A stretch of 64,000 nucleotides of DNA from Agapanthus africanus (GCA_030015575.1 CM057337.1:334190583-334254582), one strand, 5' to 3'. Shown: positions 36,601 to 51,600, counted from the first letter of the stretch. Made by a program: numbers and translations. Notes: a model not told the origin generated them from the sequence alone.

Positions 36601-39600
36601 ATATGATTAAATTAGAAACATAGAGATGAAGAGTCAAAGGAGATTGTGATGACGACGCCTTGGTGAAGGAGATTAGGGCTTCAAAGATCGAAAGATTTAG
36701 GGCTTGTTCTGGTTTCGAAGGAGTTGGGGCTTTGGAAGAGTTTTTGATGGTGAAGAGGATGTGAGGAGAGCTCTTGGAGAGTCGGGCTTCGATGTGGGGC
36801 TTCAAAAACTTTGGCAGAAAATTAGGGCTTAGGCATTTTATATTATTATAGCCTCCAAACCCGACCCGACTGGATGTAGACCCGATCCAATAACAATTTG
36901 GGCCTCTAAATATTATATCGTTCATATCCCATATATCATATCACACGACGTTATAGTATGATATATATCGTATATTGTATGATATGACAGTTCTCTAATT
37001 TGAAGGTCCGATATGTATAAAAAAACCTCATATCGTACGATATGTATCCCATATCATACGATACTAACAATTATGGCTGCAAATACAATAATTGCATTAA
37101 AAAATTTAGTGATACAAAATTTAAGTTTTCTTCACTTAAAACGTCTCCTTTTATCGAATTAATTTTCTAAGTTGTGACGTAAAGATCCGATCTGAATCTT
37201 TTTTCTTTTGTGATTATCCATCCGTTAATCCATACTTTACTATTTCATGGATTTTTTCTTGTGGTTGCCAGTTAAAAATTATGGTTTTCTTAGTGTCTAC
37301 CATCCGTTTCAGCAAATCCATATTTATATCTATTTAATCTCAAAGGTTCATATGCCGTGGCCCTTGTCGGCGGCGATCGGTAGTCTAAAGGAGTCAGGAA
37401 TAAACGTATCAGATTAATAAAGTTAACCGAGTAGGTTTAGTGGTAAAAGGGTTACGTATTCCAATCGTTTGATTGAAAGAACGACTGGATGGAACTACAC
37501 AACTCTCCAGTAAACTAAGGGTAATGGACAAGGGTGGAGCTATGTATGGGCAAGTGTGGGCAATTGTCCACACTTGCTCCCGAGAAATTGTGCGAGAATA
37601 TAACAGCTTCCTAAAATTTCTGCGTCTAAAAAGATCATGGGGGTATTTTATGCTCGCATGTGTAGATTTCTCGAAAACAATTGTTTAACTGCCAATCTTT
37701 TATTGTCTCCTTAAATGTAGGATTGGTTGGTATGTTTATTCATTTTCCATTTTAATTCAAATTATTATATATGTTCTCTTGAGTCAAATATAGTTACATA
37801 TATTAGTTTATGTGACAAACTATCTAAACTATCTTTTATTGCTGCAAATACAATATAAGAAAACAACAATCTCTGTACTTGTTATCTTAATTTTTTCTTC
37901 ATCAAAAACTAACTTGCATATTCAATTTCAATTTAACAGTCCCAAAACTCTCAACAAATATTTTTCCAATGAAGGAAATCTTAATCATTCATTTTATTTT
38001 GAAAATATTACTTTGAAAATATTACTTATATTGTTTTGATTTGTATATTATTCTAGAATATATACTGAGATATTGTTTTTCCCAACATAAAGTTGCAGAT
38101 TTTATCTAGCAATATGTTTTTCAAAATTATGTTTTAGCCCACCCTTTCGATAATTCCTGGCTCTGCCTCTGGTAATGGAGAGGATGCAAATCCTATGAGG
38201 TATTTTAACTTAAGATTGCGGCCTGCAACTTTTTTGTTGGTTGTTATTCCTAGTTTTGATGTTATTTTAATAACGCATGATTTATCAATTTCTAGTATGT
38301 GAAATTGTGAATGATTGGACATCTTGCTGTATGATGTGTTTGGTTCTGTTCTTGTATTGTAGTTTCATGGGTTGGGCTAATATAACTTATTGTCCTATTT
38401 TTATTGATATTGATATTTGTTTTTAATTGTTGATCTCCATGCACCCCACATTTGAAACTAACTACTTGTCAACATAAGATTATGAAATGTTCTCCCATCA
38501 AACTAAAGGTAAAAATGTCTCTACTTGGTAGTGGAACTATTTTGAGATAGAAATCCGCTATCTCAAACTGTATCAGCTGTCTGAAATTGGAATGTTGGAT
38601 TTTTTCTATCATTTGACTAAAAGAAATTTTAAACATCAGTGAAAATTTTACATAAATGATAAAAGTAACATAAATAATTTGATATAACTTTTAGTAATTA
38701 AGATGTCTAGAAGACTAGGACAAGTTTGTTTTAAATTAATACAACAACAACTGAGCTTATATCCCAAGCATATGGGGTCGAGTACATGAACCAACATGAG
38801 AATCGCGCCGGGTCGAGCACATGGATTCTCCGCTTCCATCACACCCATCGAACAATATTCTGTTGGAGATAGTGCCCTCAGAGTCAATTATTGGATCACA
38901 GGCACGTGATTGCAATGATTGAGGGAGGACCTGTCCCAGTAGGACAGTCTTACTCGAGATGATAGTATGCTATCTGGTTTACCTTTATCATCGTGTACTG
39001 TTTTAGGTGACCTGACAAGTCGCTATTACACGTTGATAGAGCCCCTAGGATTCTTGCTTGACCACCAGCAGTATGAGGGCGATCATATAAGTGGGAGCTG
39101 GGGTCTATAAGCATATCCTTAAAAGGTCCCTAGTCGTGCGAGTTTCGAGACAGGACATCGATACTCCAGAGTAGACTAGTGTATACAGTCGAGACCCCGA
39201 CGAGGGGCGGTGGCCGGTCTCACAAGCCACTGGTGTCAGTTGGATCACCTAAGATGTATACAGGTGCTCATTGGGTTATGAGTACACCGGACAGGACTCG
39301 CCGGGAACATGCTAGTTGGTCATATACCAGACGTCAGATGGCAGTTCCCTGGTGACATGTGTGCAGGTTAGTTCCTCGACCTGGGGATCGTCATTTGTCT
39401 CGTGTGAGTTCCCACTGTACTTTGATTACTACCCTACCACGGCTCAAAGGAGTCGTGCAAACAGGTTTTAGTTGGGTACAGTCCCGAGCCACATGGAGGC
39501 AGTGAGCGTATCTTCAGGGGTTCGTCTCTTCCGGTATTGGGGGTGAGGTCGTGCTGTGTCTAGGAGAGCCATTACACAAAGCCCTCGGCCGAGGCAAGGA

Positions 39601-42600
39601 GATTTACTGGTAGGTATTCCAGTAGTATCTCAGGGTGTTCTGGGCTACACTCCGACACGACTTGTACCGCTTTTGGGGGTCTGACTTTTACCAACCCCCT
39701 AGGCCCGCCATGCGATGCTCATAGACGAACGGACCGGACTGTACGGATATTGTCACTGACAGGCTCAGTAGGGTTGTCAGGCTGAGTTCGCTCACAGACG
39801 TCCCTTTTAGTCAATACCTGGTAGCCCGTTACGTATTGGCTTATACCTCTGACGTGCTAGTGGTTAAATCCACAACCAAGGTGTTGACGAGTCTTTAGAG
39901 TCCCCCACATTCAGTTACTCAGCTTTCGGGCGAAAGGTTGTAGAGGCCGTATGGAGATATGGCAAGGTCCGATCAGATACGTGCGGTATTGCACGGATCA
40001 GGATCGGACAGTCTGTACTATAGGCCGTATGGTTATATGGCAGGGTTTGATCAGATACGTGCGGTATTGCACGGATCAGGATCGAACGGATATTACTAGC
40101 CGGCTTTGGTTTAAGCCGGATCCTAGTATAGTACAGTGTAGATTTTGTCTCATTGCATTTGTATTTCGGTCGAAATACAGGTGCGGGTGTGTATGCACAG
40201 TATCGGGATTTTCCTGTAATTTATTACGGGACCAGTTTTCTGGAGTTGCCAGTTTGCTTTCAGTTTCGGCAGATTTCCATTGTTCCGTTCATTGGCCGAA
40301 GATTGGTGGAGGAGGGCTTATTTGCATTGTTGCAAATAGGCATTTGTGGAGGGGGTTCTTTGCATCTTGTTGCATTATGATGGCTTTCATGATGTGCACC
40401 ATCCCTTGACTTTGCTTCATGATGGCGTCATGATGGCTTGACCTTTGTTGTGATGATGAGGTTGGTGGAGTATGGCTTTGTTGATAATCATTTCTTTTGC
40501 ATGATAGCTTTCCTCTCTCTCTTTTTTGGATTAGATGAGAATGGCTCCCATTTTTGATTCACTCTCCCACTCACTCCATTCTCTCCATTCACATGTCATG
40601 GCCGGCCAAAGCTTGAGGGGGGCTGTCCCAATTTTTGATAGGGTGATTTTGGTTGATATCATATCATTTTCTTCACCAAAATTCCCAAGAAAAACTCCTT
40701 GTATCATCCCTCCACCAAAAGGCAACCTCCACTGCCCCAAAGTGAGACTTGAGTACTACATATTCTACAGCAAATCTTGGGCACGTCGACTAGCCAGCTT
40801 CGTGTCCGAGTTGCCTCGGCATTGAGGTGGGAGCCCGTAAAACATGGAGACGATGTGGTGCCCTTCCGGCAAGGTGGCGACGACCGGAGATTCCGCAGGA
40901 GATCGGGACGATGATGAGAAGACCGGAGGACTTGGATCGTCGGTATATCTCTATTCCCTTTCTTGTAGATAGCTAGGACTAGTTAGTGGTTCGATCCAGG
41001 TATTAGTGCGCGGCGGTTTGCCAGTTCAAGAAAAATTAAAGTTTATCACCGCTTCCGCATTTGGCCGTCGGATTGACGGCCGGGGCGCCGCCGTGCACTT
41101 ACAGTGGTATCAGAGCCTCGCCATTAACTTAGTCTAGCTTTCCTTAATGTGTTTTGCGTTTCCGATCGACCAAAATTCCAAAATCTACATTTTTACTTGC
41201 ATCAGTTTTCTGTTGAAATTTTTTGGTGTCGAAAATTTTTTCAGGTTACAGAAAAGTGATGTACTGGAAAATCTAAGAGTTCTGTGAAAATTCGATGCAC
41301 TAAGTCCACTGTTGGAGCGCGGATCCGCGGCCAAACACCCCTTTGGGCCGCGGATCCGCCGCACACTGTTGGGTTCCCTGCACCAAATTTCTACAGTATC
41401 TTTCTGGGGTTAAAATTGGGGTTTTGGAATATTAATATTGGGCCCAGAATTTCTTGATCTGCTACAGTAATGCTTGGGGGCCCACTTGTTAAAATTTGAT
41501 TGATCGGATATTTTAAACACATTATTTCACAGTATTTACATTATATATGCGACCGTGAATGTCACTTGATCGGTAAATCCGGTCTAACTGCTATAGCCCG
41601 GTTAGACGGATTTGCGAACGTGACTTTCACGTTGATGTTCTGTTTTTGCTGTGATGTTGCGGATCGGTCGTGGGGGATAGCCTGGATGCAATGCTAGTAC
41701 AGTTGTGGTTGTATTATGTACATTTGATATTGCGGGGCGAGCGTCCGACATGTAGACTGCCGTCACTGCCTGTTTGTATTATTATTTTGGGGCACGGCCA
41801 GGTTGCGGTCGATGTACCCGTTGTATGTATATTTTACTTTCTGTACTAGGCTTACCCCGTGGAGGGGTGCACGGATAGCCGGGTTCTAGAGGGCAACAAG
41901 CCCGCATCTCATGGCATTGGGACGGAAGGGGCTTCACTCTAGGATTGGTGGGCTACTCGCCGCACTCGTAGGGGGTACAGGTTGACCCAGGAGGGGTGCC
42001 CAAGTTACCGGATTCCGTGAAGTGCTGGGTGGTCCATTCACGGTGCTGAAGGGGGCTGCCTCGCTTCAGGTTTTGGCGGGTGACTTGCCGCGCCCGTAGG
42101 GGTCTAGGATTTCATTGCACAGGCTATCCACACGACCAGGGGAACGTCGGGTTTCAGCGGCTCTGTGAAACCCGGGGATCCCAGATATCTGTATTGTTTC
42201 TGTGATGCTGTTCATTTTCTGTGATGTTGCATTTCTATCACGCCTTGAGCGAATATAATATATTGGTATATATATTAGTAGATGTTGTATATGTTTTACA
42301 TCCGCGCTAGTCCAGTCACCGCTCTGTCGTTAGTTAGCTAACCTAACGGGTAATGACGGGACCCAGTGGCGAATGCGGATGGTATATACGTACGTCATAT
42401 TATTTTCGTTCTTTGTGGTGTGATCAATTGATGGGACTGCATTGATTCGGATCAATGCAAGTTAAAAACAAACCTAATCTGATGTTGTTGGAACACTTTT
42501 CAAAAAGCTGTTATTGCAAGGACGTTCACTTTTGTTTTGCATCGTGACATTCAGTTGGAATATCCTGCTCCTCAGTCGACGAGGCAAGGGCCGAGATCCC

Positions 42601-45600
42601 TTCACCGGGAGTGACCCCTTGGACAAAAGTTTGCGTCAGGGCAATGATTTCACTATAGCCGATTACTTTTGCTTTGCACCGTGGTATTCAGTTGGAATAT
42701 CCTGCACCCCATTCTACGGGGAAAGAGCCGAGATCCCTTCACCGGGAGTGACCTCTTTAGCGAAGGTTTTCGTCACTATATTTTTAAAAAAGCTATCCGT
42801 TCCTTCGACGATATCAAGTTCTTTACGTTAAAGGTTTTCGCCAGAAACCATTCGTAGCCCTCCGTCGTTTCATATGGGTAGTCAATAGTATTCAAGCTGT
42901 GTTTGTTGGCCAAAGTCAAGGCACAGTGTTTGGTAGCTGTTGGTTATTCATATGCAGCATAGATAGATGCGTTGGTTTGGAACAGTCGTACTGCCTTGTT
43001 GGCCAAAGTCAAGGGTATGTACGGGTGGATTCAAAACAACCTGGAGAATGACGGGTAGAACTTGACATGTGACTTATGATTTGTTGGCTAAAGTCAAGGT
43101 CATAAGAGCATGGGGCAGAAATCACATCGGGAGTTTCAAAAGAACTGAAACTTGCCAGATATGCGCATACCTTCTGGAGTGTGACACCGTGAGCGGATTC
43201 CGTCACGTTATCATGCGATGATAGTTGGATCCCGATTCCCACTGATGAGTTAGTTTACTCCTCGGGTGACCCCGACTAATTCTTCTTTCAGGTTTGGAGG
43301 AGAATTTGAGGTACAGTGGGAGGATTCCAGATTAGATAAATTGGTAACCATTCTGATCTAGGTTAGAGTGCACGCTGAGTGTTTCTTTTCTCTCTCTCTT
43401 TGGCAGCGACCATTGACCCGACCCTACGACTATGACTCAGTGACCAAGTTGACCGAACCTTCTTAAACACTGGCTTTTGGATTGTCAGAGTTGCAAACCT
43501 CATTGCCACTCCTACTTTTACCCTTTTCTCCAGAACATCCCGTATTACAACGAACGTCCACTTCCATTGGACAAAGCCATCGTATGGTTAGATACGAACT
43601 CGAAAGAATTTATTCGAGGATGGTTTCAGGTTCTGGAGAAAACGGATAGGATTATTCAGTTGTCTTTTCCTTTTACCTTCTCTCAAGTTGTGAGTACTCC
43701 TTGGTTTAGGGGTAGTTCACCTATTACGCAAATTGGATTGTCTTCTTCCAAACCTTAGGCTGGTGCCGACCGGTAGGGAATGAAGGAAACCAATTAGCAT
43801 AACGATGGTGTGCAGAAGGTATTAAGTTAAGACAAAGCAAGGGATTAGTAAGAGGGCAAAGTAAATTGCAACAGATATTCACGAACAAACCAAGTATTCC
43901 TTCGCCAATCCTAAAATCACCTTTGTATTTCTCCAGGACACTCCGTATCACTACGAAGATCCACAGTTTATTGGATACTCCATCGTATGGTTATATACGA
44001 ACTCGAAAGGAACTTGTTCCAGTTCGGGGATGGATTCTGGTTCAGGAGAAATAGGAATAAGATTTATTCAGGTGTCTTTTATCTTCACCTTCTCTCGCAT
44101 TGCGAGTGTTCCTAGGATTAGGACAGTACACCCTTTATGCTTATTGGATAGTCTTCTTCCAAACCATAGGCTGGTGCCGAACGGTAGGGAAGGAAGAAAA
44201 CCATTTGGCCTAAAGGGGTGTGCAGAAGGAAATGACTAAAGACATATGAAGGGATTTGGAGAGATGGCAAAGGATTATACGGTTACAGTCGTGAATCTGG
44301 AAGAGGCATTACTGGGAATACCGGGATACCCCATCGAAACATTTCAATGTTTCAGTCTCACTGTGTACTGTTAAAGGAAAACTGATTTCCCAATTAGATA
44401 CTTACTCCAGGGTATGTATTTACCAGGTACGATTCTCACATCTGTATGGCTTTACAGATGATGAGTGGGAGTAAGTTATTGGGAATTGGGTGATCATCAT
44501 TATATCGGTATTCGTTGTAATCGGTGATATTTGAGGAAATCACCTGGGCTGTTTGCCGGTCGGCAAATATTTGGTTTTGAATATCCGCTGTCATGCACCA
44601 ATTTCAAATTGATATATCTGTACGTCTATTTTCATAGAGTGAGATATATCTTTTTGAAATTATGTCCACGACATTTACCTATATCAGTGGATGGTTAGGT
44701 AAGGAGCATTGAACAGCGGTGTAATTCTTCTTAACCATAAGTACAGTTTTCAACCTACGACACACAGTGAATGAGTTATCAGACTCAAGGGACTTATACA
44801 GAGTATTGTATGTTGTCCAGGGTCCGTCAGGACAGAGGGGTTGGTCCTCGTACTATATTCGGTTTACTTATGACTTCTCTAGTTTTTAGACAGGTGTTTC
44901 GTAGAAACACAGAGTCTGAATTTTGAGAAGTTATTGGTATTTGAATAAAGTAGAGAACCAGATGTAGCAAGTATCGGGATTCTTCAAAGTGATCGAAGAT
45001 GTAGATACTTGTATATGGTATTCAGTTGATAGTAATGACTAAGAGAACTTGCTTCTTTTTCAGGTTACTCATAATTGGAAGCATTCCTAAGTTGAGTAAC
45101 GCTGATCGGCTTCCTTCTATTTAGTTGACATGCACTGGAGACAGTTGCATGATTTGAATCTGGTTCAATTAAATCAGTGCCTCTGGTCCTATATGGGATA
45201 TAGAACAGTTCATATCTTAACGATGTTAAGGTACGGGGAGTTGTCCGGCTTATGCTTAAAACCAGACACTGAACAACTCAAGGCACGTTTCTGTAATGGC
45301 TGTTTGTGGGTTGACCCAGGCTATGACGCGGGTTGACTTTCTACCATCTGGATGAACAATAGCGATATTGTTCTAGACTCGCCACAGTTTTATTAAAAAT
45401 GGATTTTTTCAGAAAACAGTAGTGGGAGTATGGTAGAACTGGAAGTGATTCCAGAACCACAAACGATTACTGAAGATTTGATAAGGAACCTAAAGATTCA
45501 ATCTGGATTGACATTCCATTGGCCACTCCGCAGATACGGTGGGTAACTTCAGGCACCCGAGAGGTACTACGGTAGCCTCAAGGACGGTGACAGGGAAGTT

Positions 45601-48600
45601 CTTGTTTACCCACAATTACCATTGCTGTTGTTCCAGGCTGCGAGACCCGGCGGGAGGATGAGTATAGCATCGTTCTAAACTAGTTTTAGAAGTGTACGTC
45701 TGTATGACTCTGCCAGAGGGTTGTCGTAGTCAGTGGGAGCAGCGGAAGCATTGGTGGAAAGGTAGCTTATGTCTATTTATAGACTGAAGCACCAGTAGCG
45801 GAGATAGATCATCTATTTCTGACGTGACAGTCATAGGTTTGACTTCATCAGAATAGGGGATGGATCTGTTGAGAAGGTAGTAGCGTGTGATATCCTGGTA
45901 TTTGGATGGCATACACAGAGTAGGAAAAGAAACTCCTATACTACAATCGGTTATACTTTGGTCGTCACACAGTGGTTTCTCCACATGGGACTTGGACATT
46001 ATATCAGACATTCTGGTTACTAGATCTATGGCTTTAGATCTAGATTTGGGTAGTCTCCCAATCTGGGTACTTAGACAGCATTCTAAGGGTATTTAGAATG
46101 GACGACTCCATGCACGGTAGTGTACCTGCAGAAGATGGAGTCACCCTCTCTAAAGGTGTCTTACAGACTAAAGGGGAGAGGGATGTGCATGATTGGCAGA
46201 TCACTTGCTCAGGCAATTGAGTCAATCATGAGATGTCAAGTACCACACCAGATGTTGTTCTTGCACTAGATGCAATAAGTTGACATTGATCCAATCCTGG
46301 AGAAACAGTCGGAAGCAGTTTTAGAACATAAGTGGATGTTCTAGGGATATGATAACGACAGCCTCATTCGGGAAACAGTTATCATTCCAGGCTTCCAAGG
46401 TGACATGGACGACAAGGAGGTTGTCAGAGTTATAGTTTTCCTTCTGATGAGGGGCAGTATTTTGGACAGGTGATCCAAGGCAATACTGAGGGAGGCATGG
46501 CGCAGGATACTGATTAAGTTCAGTTGACGATACAGTCTAAGAAGTTTGGATTTGGAGTTCATTTATGAGCTATGTCCCATCAGACATCCAGACACATTCT
46601 AAGACAGGTATTGCTCATTTCGGGAGATGGGTTTCTCCGCGAACTTGAGATATAGAGAGACATAGAAAGAAACATCAAGGCGGATCCACTCACTGAGGCT
46701 ATTCCTCGAACGCAATAGTTTCGCAAACGAGCTTTGTGAGACTGATTAGTAGAGGAGTTAGGTGTTCGGTATCACACAGGCTGTGAGTATGCGACATCGC
46801 AATAATTAGCCTTGAGTGCAAGTGGGAGATTGTTGGAGATAGTGCCCTCAGAGTCAATTATTGGATCACAGGCACGTGATTGCAATGATTGAGGGAGGAC
46901 CTGTCCCAGTAGGACAGTCTTACTCGAGATGATAGTATGCTATCTGGTTTACCTTTATCATCGTGTACTGTTTTAGGTGACCTGACAAGTCGCTATTACA
47001 CGTTGATAGAGCCCCTAGGATTCTTGCTTGACCACCAGCAGTATGAGGGCGATCATATAAGTGGGAGCTGGGATCTATAAGCATATCCTTAAAAGGTCCC
47101 TAGTCGTGCGAGTTTCGAGACAGGGCATCGATACTCCAGAGTAGACTAGTGTATACAGTCGAGACCCCGACGAGGGGCGGTGGCCGGTCTCACAAGCCAC
47201 TGGTGTCAGTTGGATCACCTAAGATGTATACAGGTGCTCATTGGGTTATGAGTACACCGGACAGGACTCGCCGGGAACATGCTAGTTGGTCATATACCAG
47301 ACGTCAGATGGCAGTTCCCTGGTGACATGTGTGCAGGTTAGTTCCTCGACCTGGGGATCGTCATTTGTCTCGTGTGAGTTCCCACTGTACTTTGATTACT
47401 ACCCTACCACGGCTCAAAGGAGTCGTGCAAACAGGTTTTAGTTGGGTACAGTCCCGAGCCACATGGAGGCAGTGAGCGTATCTTCAGGGGTTCGTCTCTC
47501 CCGGTATTGGGGGTGAGGTCGTGCTGTGTCTAGGAGAGCCATTACACAAAGCCCTCGGCCGAGGCAAGGAGATTTACTGGTAGGTATTCCAGTAGTATCT
47601 CAGGGTGTTCTGGGCTACACTCCGACACTTGTACCGCTTTTGGGGGTCTGACTTTTACCAACCCCCTAGGCCCGCCATGCGATGCTCATAGACGAACGGA
47701 CCGGACTGTACGGATATTGTCACTGACAGGCTCAGTAGGGTTGTCAGGCTGAGTTCGCTCACAGACGTCCCTTTTAGTCAATACCTGGTAGCCCGTTACG
47801 TATTGGCTTATACCTCTGACGTGCTAGTGGTTAAATCCACAACCAAGGTGTTGACGAGTCTTTAGAGTCCCCCACATTCAGTTACTCAGCTTTCGGGCGA
47901 AAGGTTGTAGAGGCCGTATGGAGATATGGCAAGGTCCGATCAGATACGTGCGGTATTGCACGGATCAGGATCGGACAGTCTGTACTATAGGCCGTATGGT
48001 TATATGGCAGGGTTTGATCAGATACGTGCGGTATTGCACGGATCAGGATCGAACGGATATTACTAGCCGGCTTTGGTTTAAGCCGGATCCTAGTATAGTA
48101 CAGTGTAGATTTTGTCTCATTGCATTTGTATTTCGGTCGAAATACAGGTGCGGGTGTGTATGCACAGTATCGGGGTTTTCCTGTAATTTATTACGGGACC
48201 AGTTTTCTGGAGTTGCCAGTTTGCTTTCAGTTTCGGCCGATTTCCATTGTTCCGTTCATTGGCCGAAGATTGGTGGAGGAGGGCTTATTTGCATTGTTGC
48301 AAATAGGCATTTGTGGAGGGGGTTCTTTGCATCTTGTTGCATCATGATGGCTTTCATGATGTGCACCATCCCTTGACTTTGATTCATGATGGCGTCATGA
48401 TGGCTTGACCTTTGTTGTGATGATGAGGTTGGTGGAGTATGGCTTTGTTGATAATCATTTCTTTTGCATGATAGCTTTCCTCTCTCTTTTTTGGATTAGA
48501 TGAGAATGGCTCCCATTTTTGATTCACTCTCCCACTCACTCCATTCTCTCCATTCACATGTCATGGCCGGCCAAAGCTTGAGGGGGGCTGTCCCAATTTT

Positions 48601-51600
48601 TGATGGGGTGATTTTGGTTGATATCATATCATTTTCTTCACCAAAATTCCCAAGAAAAACTCCTTGTATCATCCCTCCACCAAAAGGCAACCTCCACTAC
48701 CCCCAAAGTGAGACTTGAGTACTACATATTCTACAGCAAATCTTGGGCACGTCGACTAACCAGCTTCGTGCCCGAGTTGCCTCGGCATTGAGGTGGGAGC
48801 CCGTAAAACATGGAGACGATGTGGTGCCCTTCCGGCAAGGTGGCGACGACCGGAGATTCCGCAGGAGATCGGGACGATGATGAGAAGACCGGAGGACTTG
48901 GATCGTCGGTATATCTCTATTCCCTTTCTTGTAGATAGCTAGGACTAGTTAGTGGTTCGATCCGGGTATTAGTGCGCGGCGGTTTGCCAGTTCAAGAAAA
49001 ATTAAAGTTTATCACCGCTTCCGCATTTGGCCGTCGGATTGACGGCCGGGACGCCGCCGTGCACTTACATATTCTATCACTAAATCCTTTGGCATCCATA
49101 TCTTTTCATATTGCCTTCATTCACGTTTTCTTCGGTCTCGCTTTCGCCCTTGTGACTTGGCATAAATCGAAAATATGCTATGTGACATTGTTCATTGAAT
49201 TGCCCTTTTTGTTTTAGATTAATAACATTGTAAAACTAACAATAAGCTTTGCGACATTTTTTCTAGTACATGATGTTAAATAAACCAATAAGCTGTTATA
49301 AATGCTAAATAAACCATTAGCCCATTATAACCCATTAATAAGTCCTCTAACTCATTGAAAATTCAATTAGAAATTCCATTGATAATCAATAAATCCAATA
49401 CCGCGGTTGAAAATCTTGGTGTTGACCTTAGTATCAGTACTCGAATGTTTTGGGATTGATTTCTGCTATCTTGGTGTCACGACTCGGAAATGACACGTGA
49501 CTGTCACTTGAATCATGTGAAGTCTATAGGACCCCACCGTAATCCAAGTAAACCAAAAGCCCAGAAATCGAAACCTTTTTAGAAAAATAATGGAGGTGAA
49601 GTTTTGAAATAAAGGTATAATAAAAACAAGTTCTTCTTTAAATGTATAAGTAATGTTATATGAAAATACAAGTGGGTTATATGCTATAGTTGAAAACATT
49701 TTCGTCATTTGAAATTTTGGACAACACCTCCTTTGTAAATTTGATCCAAAAACCAATACATGTACAATAATAATATGGCATCCTCAAGCGGAAGCTAGCT
49801 CTTCGCCAATTGACGGAATCACAACCACACGATAAATATATATACGACGCCCTAAGGCGAAAATCAAACACAGAAAAGAAAGTAAAGAAACTAGAAATAA
49901 AGAATAATATATGACTGTAACTCTAAGTCCGAAAGAATATACAAGTCTGGTGTCTAGGTCTACCAAATATACATAGTCTGGTTGATAGAGCTTTTAACTA
50001 GATACATCTGAATAAACATATACAAATGGTGGTCACAATCCCAAGTGTATCCCACCTACCAATGCAAATCACCCGGAAGAAAGCTATGTGCCAGCAAGCC
50101 GCTACTGAATCCGTGCGGTCGATGTTGCAAGAAAACTGTGGCACAACGGGGGTGAGTTGCCAACTCGTGAGTAGAAAACATCACCAGGTAAAAATCGAAT
50201 GTATGACGATCTCCTAGGTCATACAGTAATATAATAATATTATAATAATATCGAGTGGTAAAAAGGGTGATAGTGTAAACCTAAGTGTAATAATACTAAT
50301 ATAATCGTGTCCATGTCATAATGTGGTACTATGTCATCTGTATCATATCTGTGTATATGTGTATCATCCAACATGTATCCATCAACGACACATCAAATCA
50401 TCATAAAAAACGCGAGTGTCCAGTATCGACACTCGAAAATATCATAAAAACCGTGGCCAGCAGCGACATAAATTCTCATATCTCAGGCACAGTCTTATCG
50501 GATTGGCCCTCAAATCCATTTTATCACACGACTCCAGTCGGTATTCTTCGGATATCCGCCGAGGCAAAACTATCACCGGTCGGTAGTGTTCTCGGGCTCA
50601 ACGTCTTTCTATACGATCTTCTTGCCCCGGAATACCGTACCGGGTCCACCATGTACCCGCAGACAGTGTCTCCTCGAATCGGGTATACACAACTCGGAAT
50701 CGAGAAAACTCATGGTAGACGCCACACATCATATCAAGGGAAACCACGTTTTTAAAACAATCATAAGTTTTTCAAAATGTATCTGCGGTTTCTCAAATCC
50801 AGAAATCTCATGAGAACCGAAATCTCATAAACATGAAATATAATGAAACAATGAGTACAAGAACAGAACAAATCCGCAATGCATAATTAGTGTGTTTATA
50901 TGAGCGTGGCATCTAATTAGGTAAGAAACTATAATAACTGAACTAGTAAGTGTGGTATGGGTATTAAACAATAACTAAAAAGCTACAGGTTATTAGGTTA
51001 TACAGTGAAGTAACGATTTCTAATGTGTACGCGGCATGGCAATTATCGATGATCAGTGTGTGAGCTGGCGAGTATGTGTACATGCAATATGCGCATCATC
51101 GGTAATAGTGCATGTGTCCTAGCAGACAATGTCATACAAGATAAGAAAAAGAACATGTATGTTAAATGCAAAAAGATAATAATAAGAGTATAGCAGAAAA
51201 AGTAAAAATAAACGTAACAGTTTAAGATACATAGCTACATATGAGTCATACAGTTATAGTTTTAAAATAGTACGAATCACTGTTTTTAGAAAAATAGGGG
51301 CCACGATGTTTTTGATAAAAGATAGCATTTGAAAATCCGTAGCGTCTCTTTGGGGTTGTCATTTAGAAATACATAATGATTCGTTAGTTTTGAAAGTAGG
51401 TATGGCTCTAATTATATCCTAATGTCTACGTAAGTGATTAGGAAACAATAATTTTCCGAGTCGATACATCTATCAGTCGGCGACCTAGCCTCATAGTATC
51501 ACGTACGGTATAATTTATCGTATGGCATTCTCGAGTCAAGAGTGCGGATCAAATATCAGGTATATCATATCACGTACGGTATAATCCATCGAACGACATC

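Larger units (their letters stand above)
38861..49069 (+). mobile_element. Young 10.2-kb non-autonomous copia-derived LTR element
   Basis: LTRs 38861-41103 and 46831-49069, target duplication TATTC at 38856-38860 and 49070-49074, primer-binding site at 41105 and polypurine tract at 46820. By eye the LTRs differ at about 13 positions plus three small gaps in 2.24 kb (about 0.6%), so insertion is recent. The interior has no long frame, only unrecognisable sequence, internal duplications and shattered pol remnants near its 3' end. Such an element must have been mobilised by proteins supplied in trans. Confidence 0.92.

Noticed and set aside
36599-36925. 108-residue - strand ORF in intron 5
   Set aside because: No domain, low-complexity surroundings and no splice or promoter context; likely chance.
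39951-40409. 152-residue ORF in both LTRs of the young element
   Set aside because: It results from the 78-bp tandem repeat and is preserved only because the LTRs are recent copies. It matches no domain and is absent from related LTRs.
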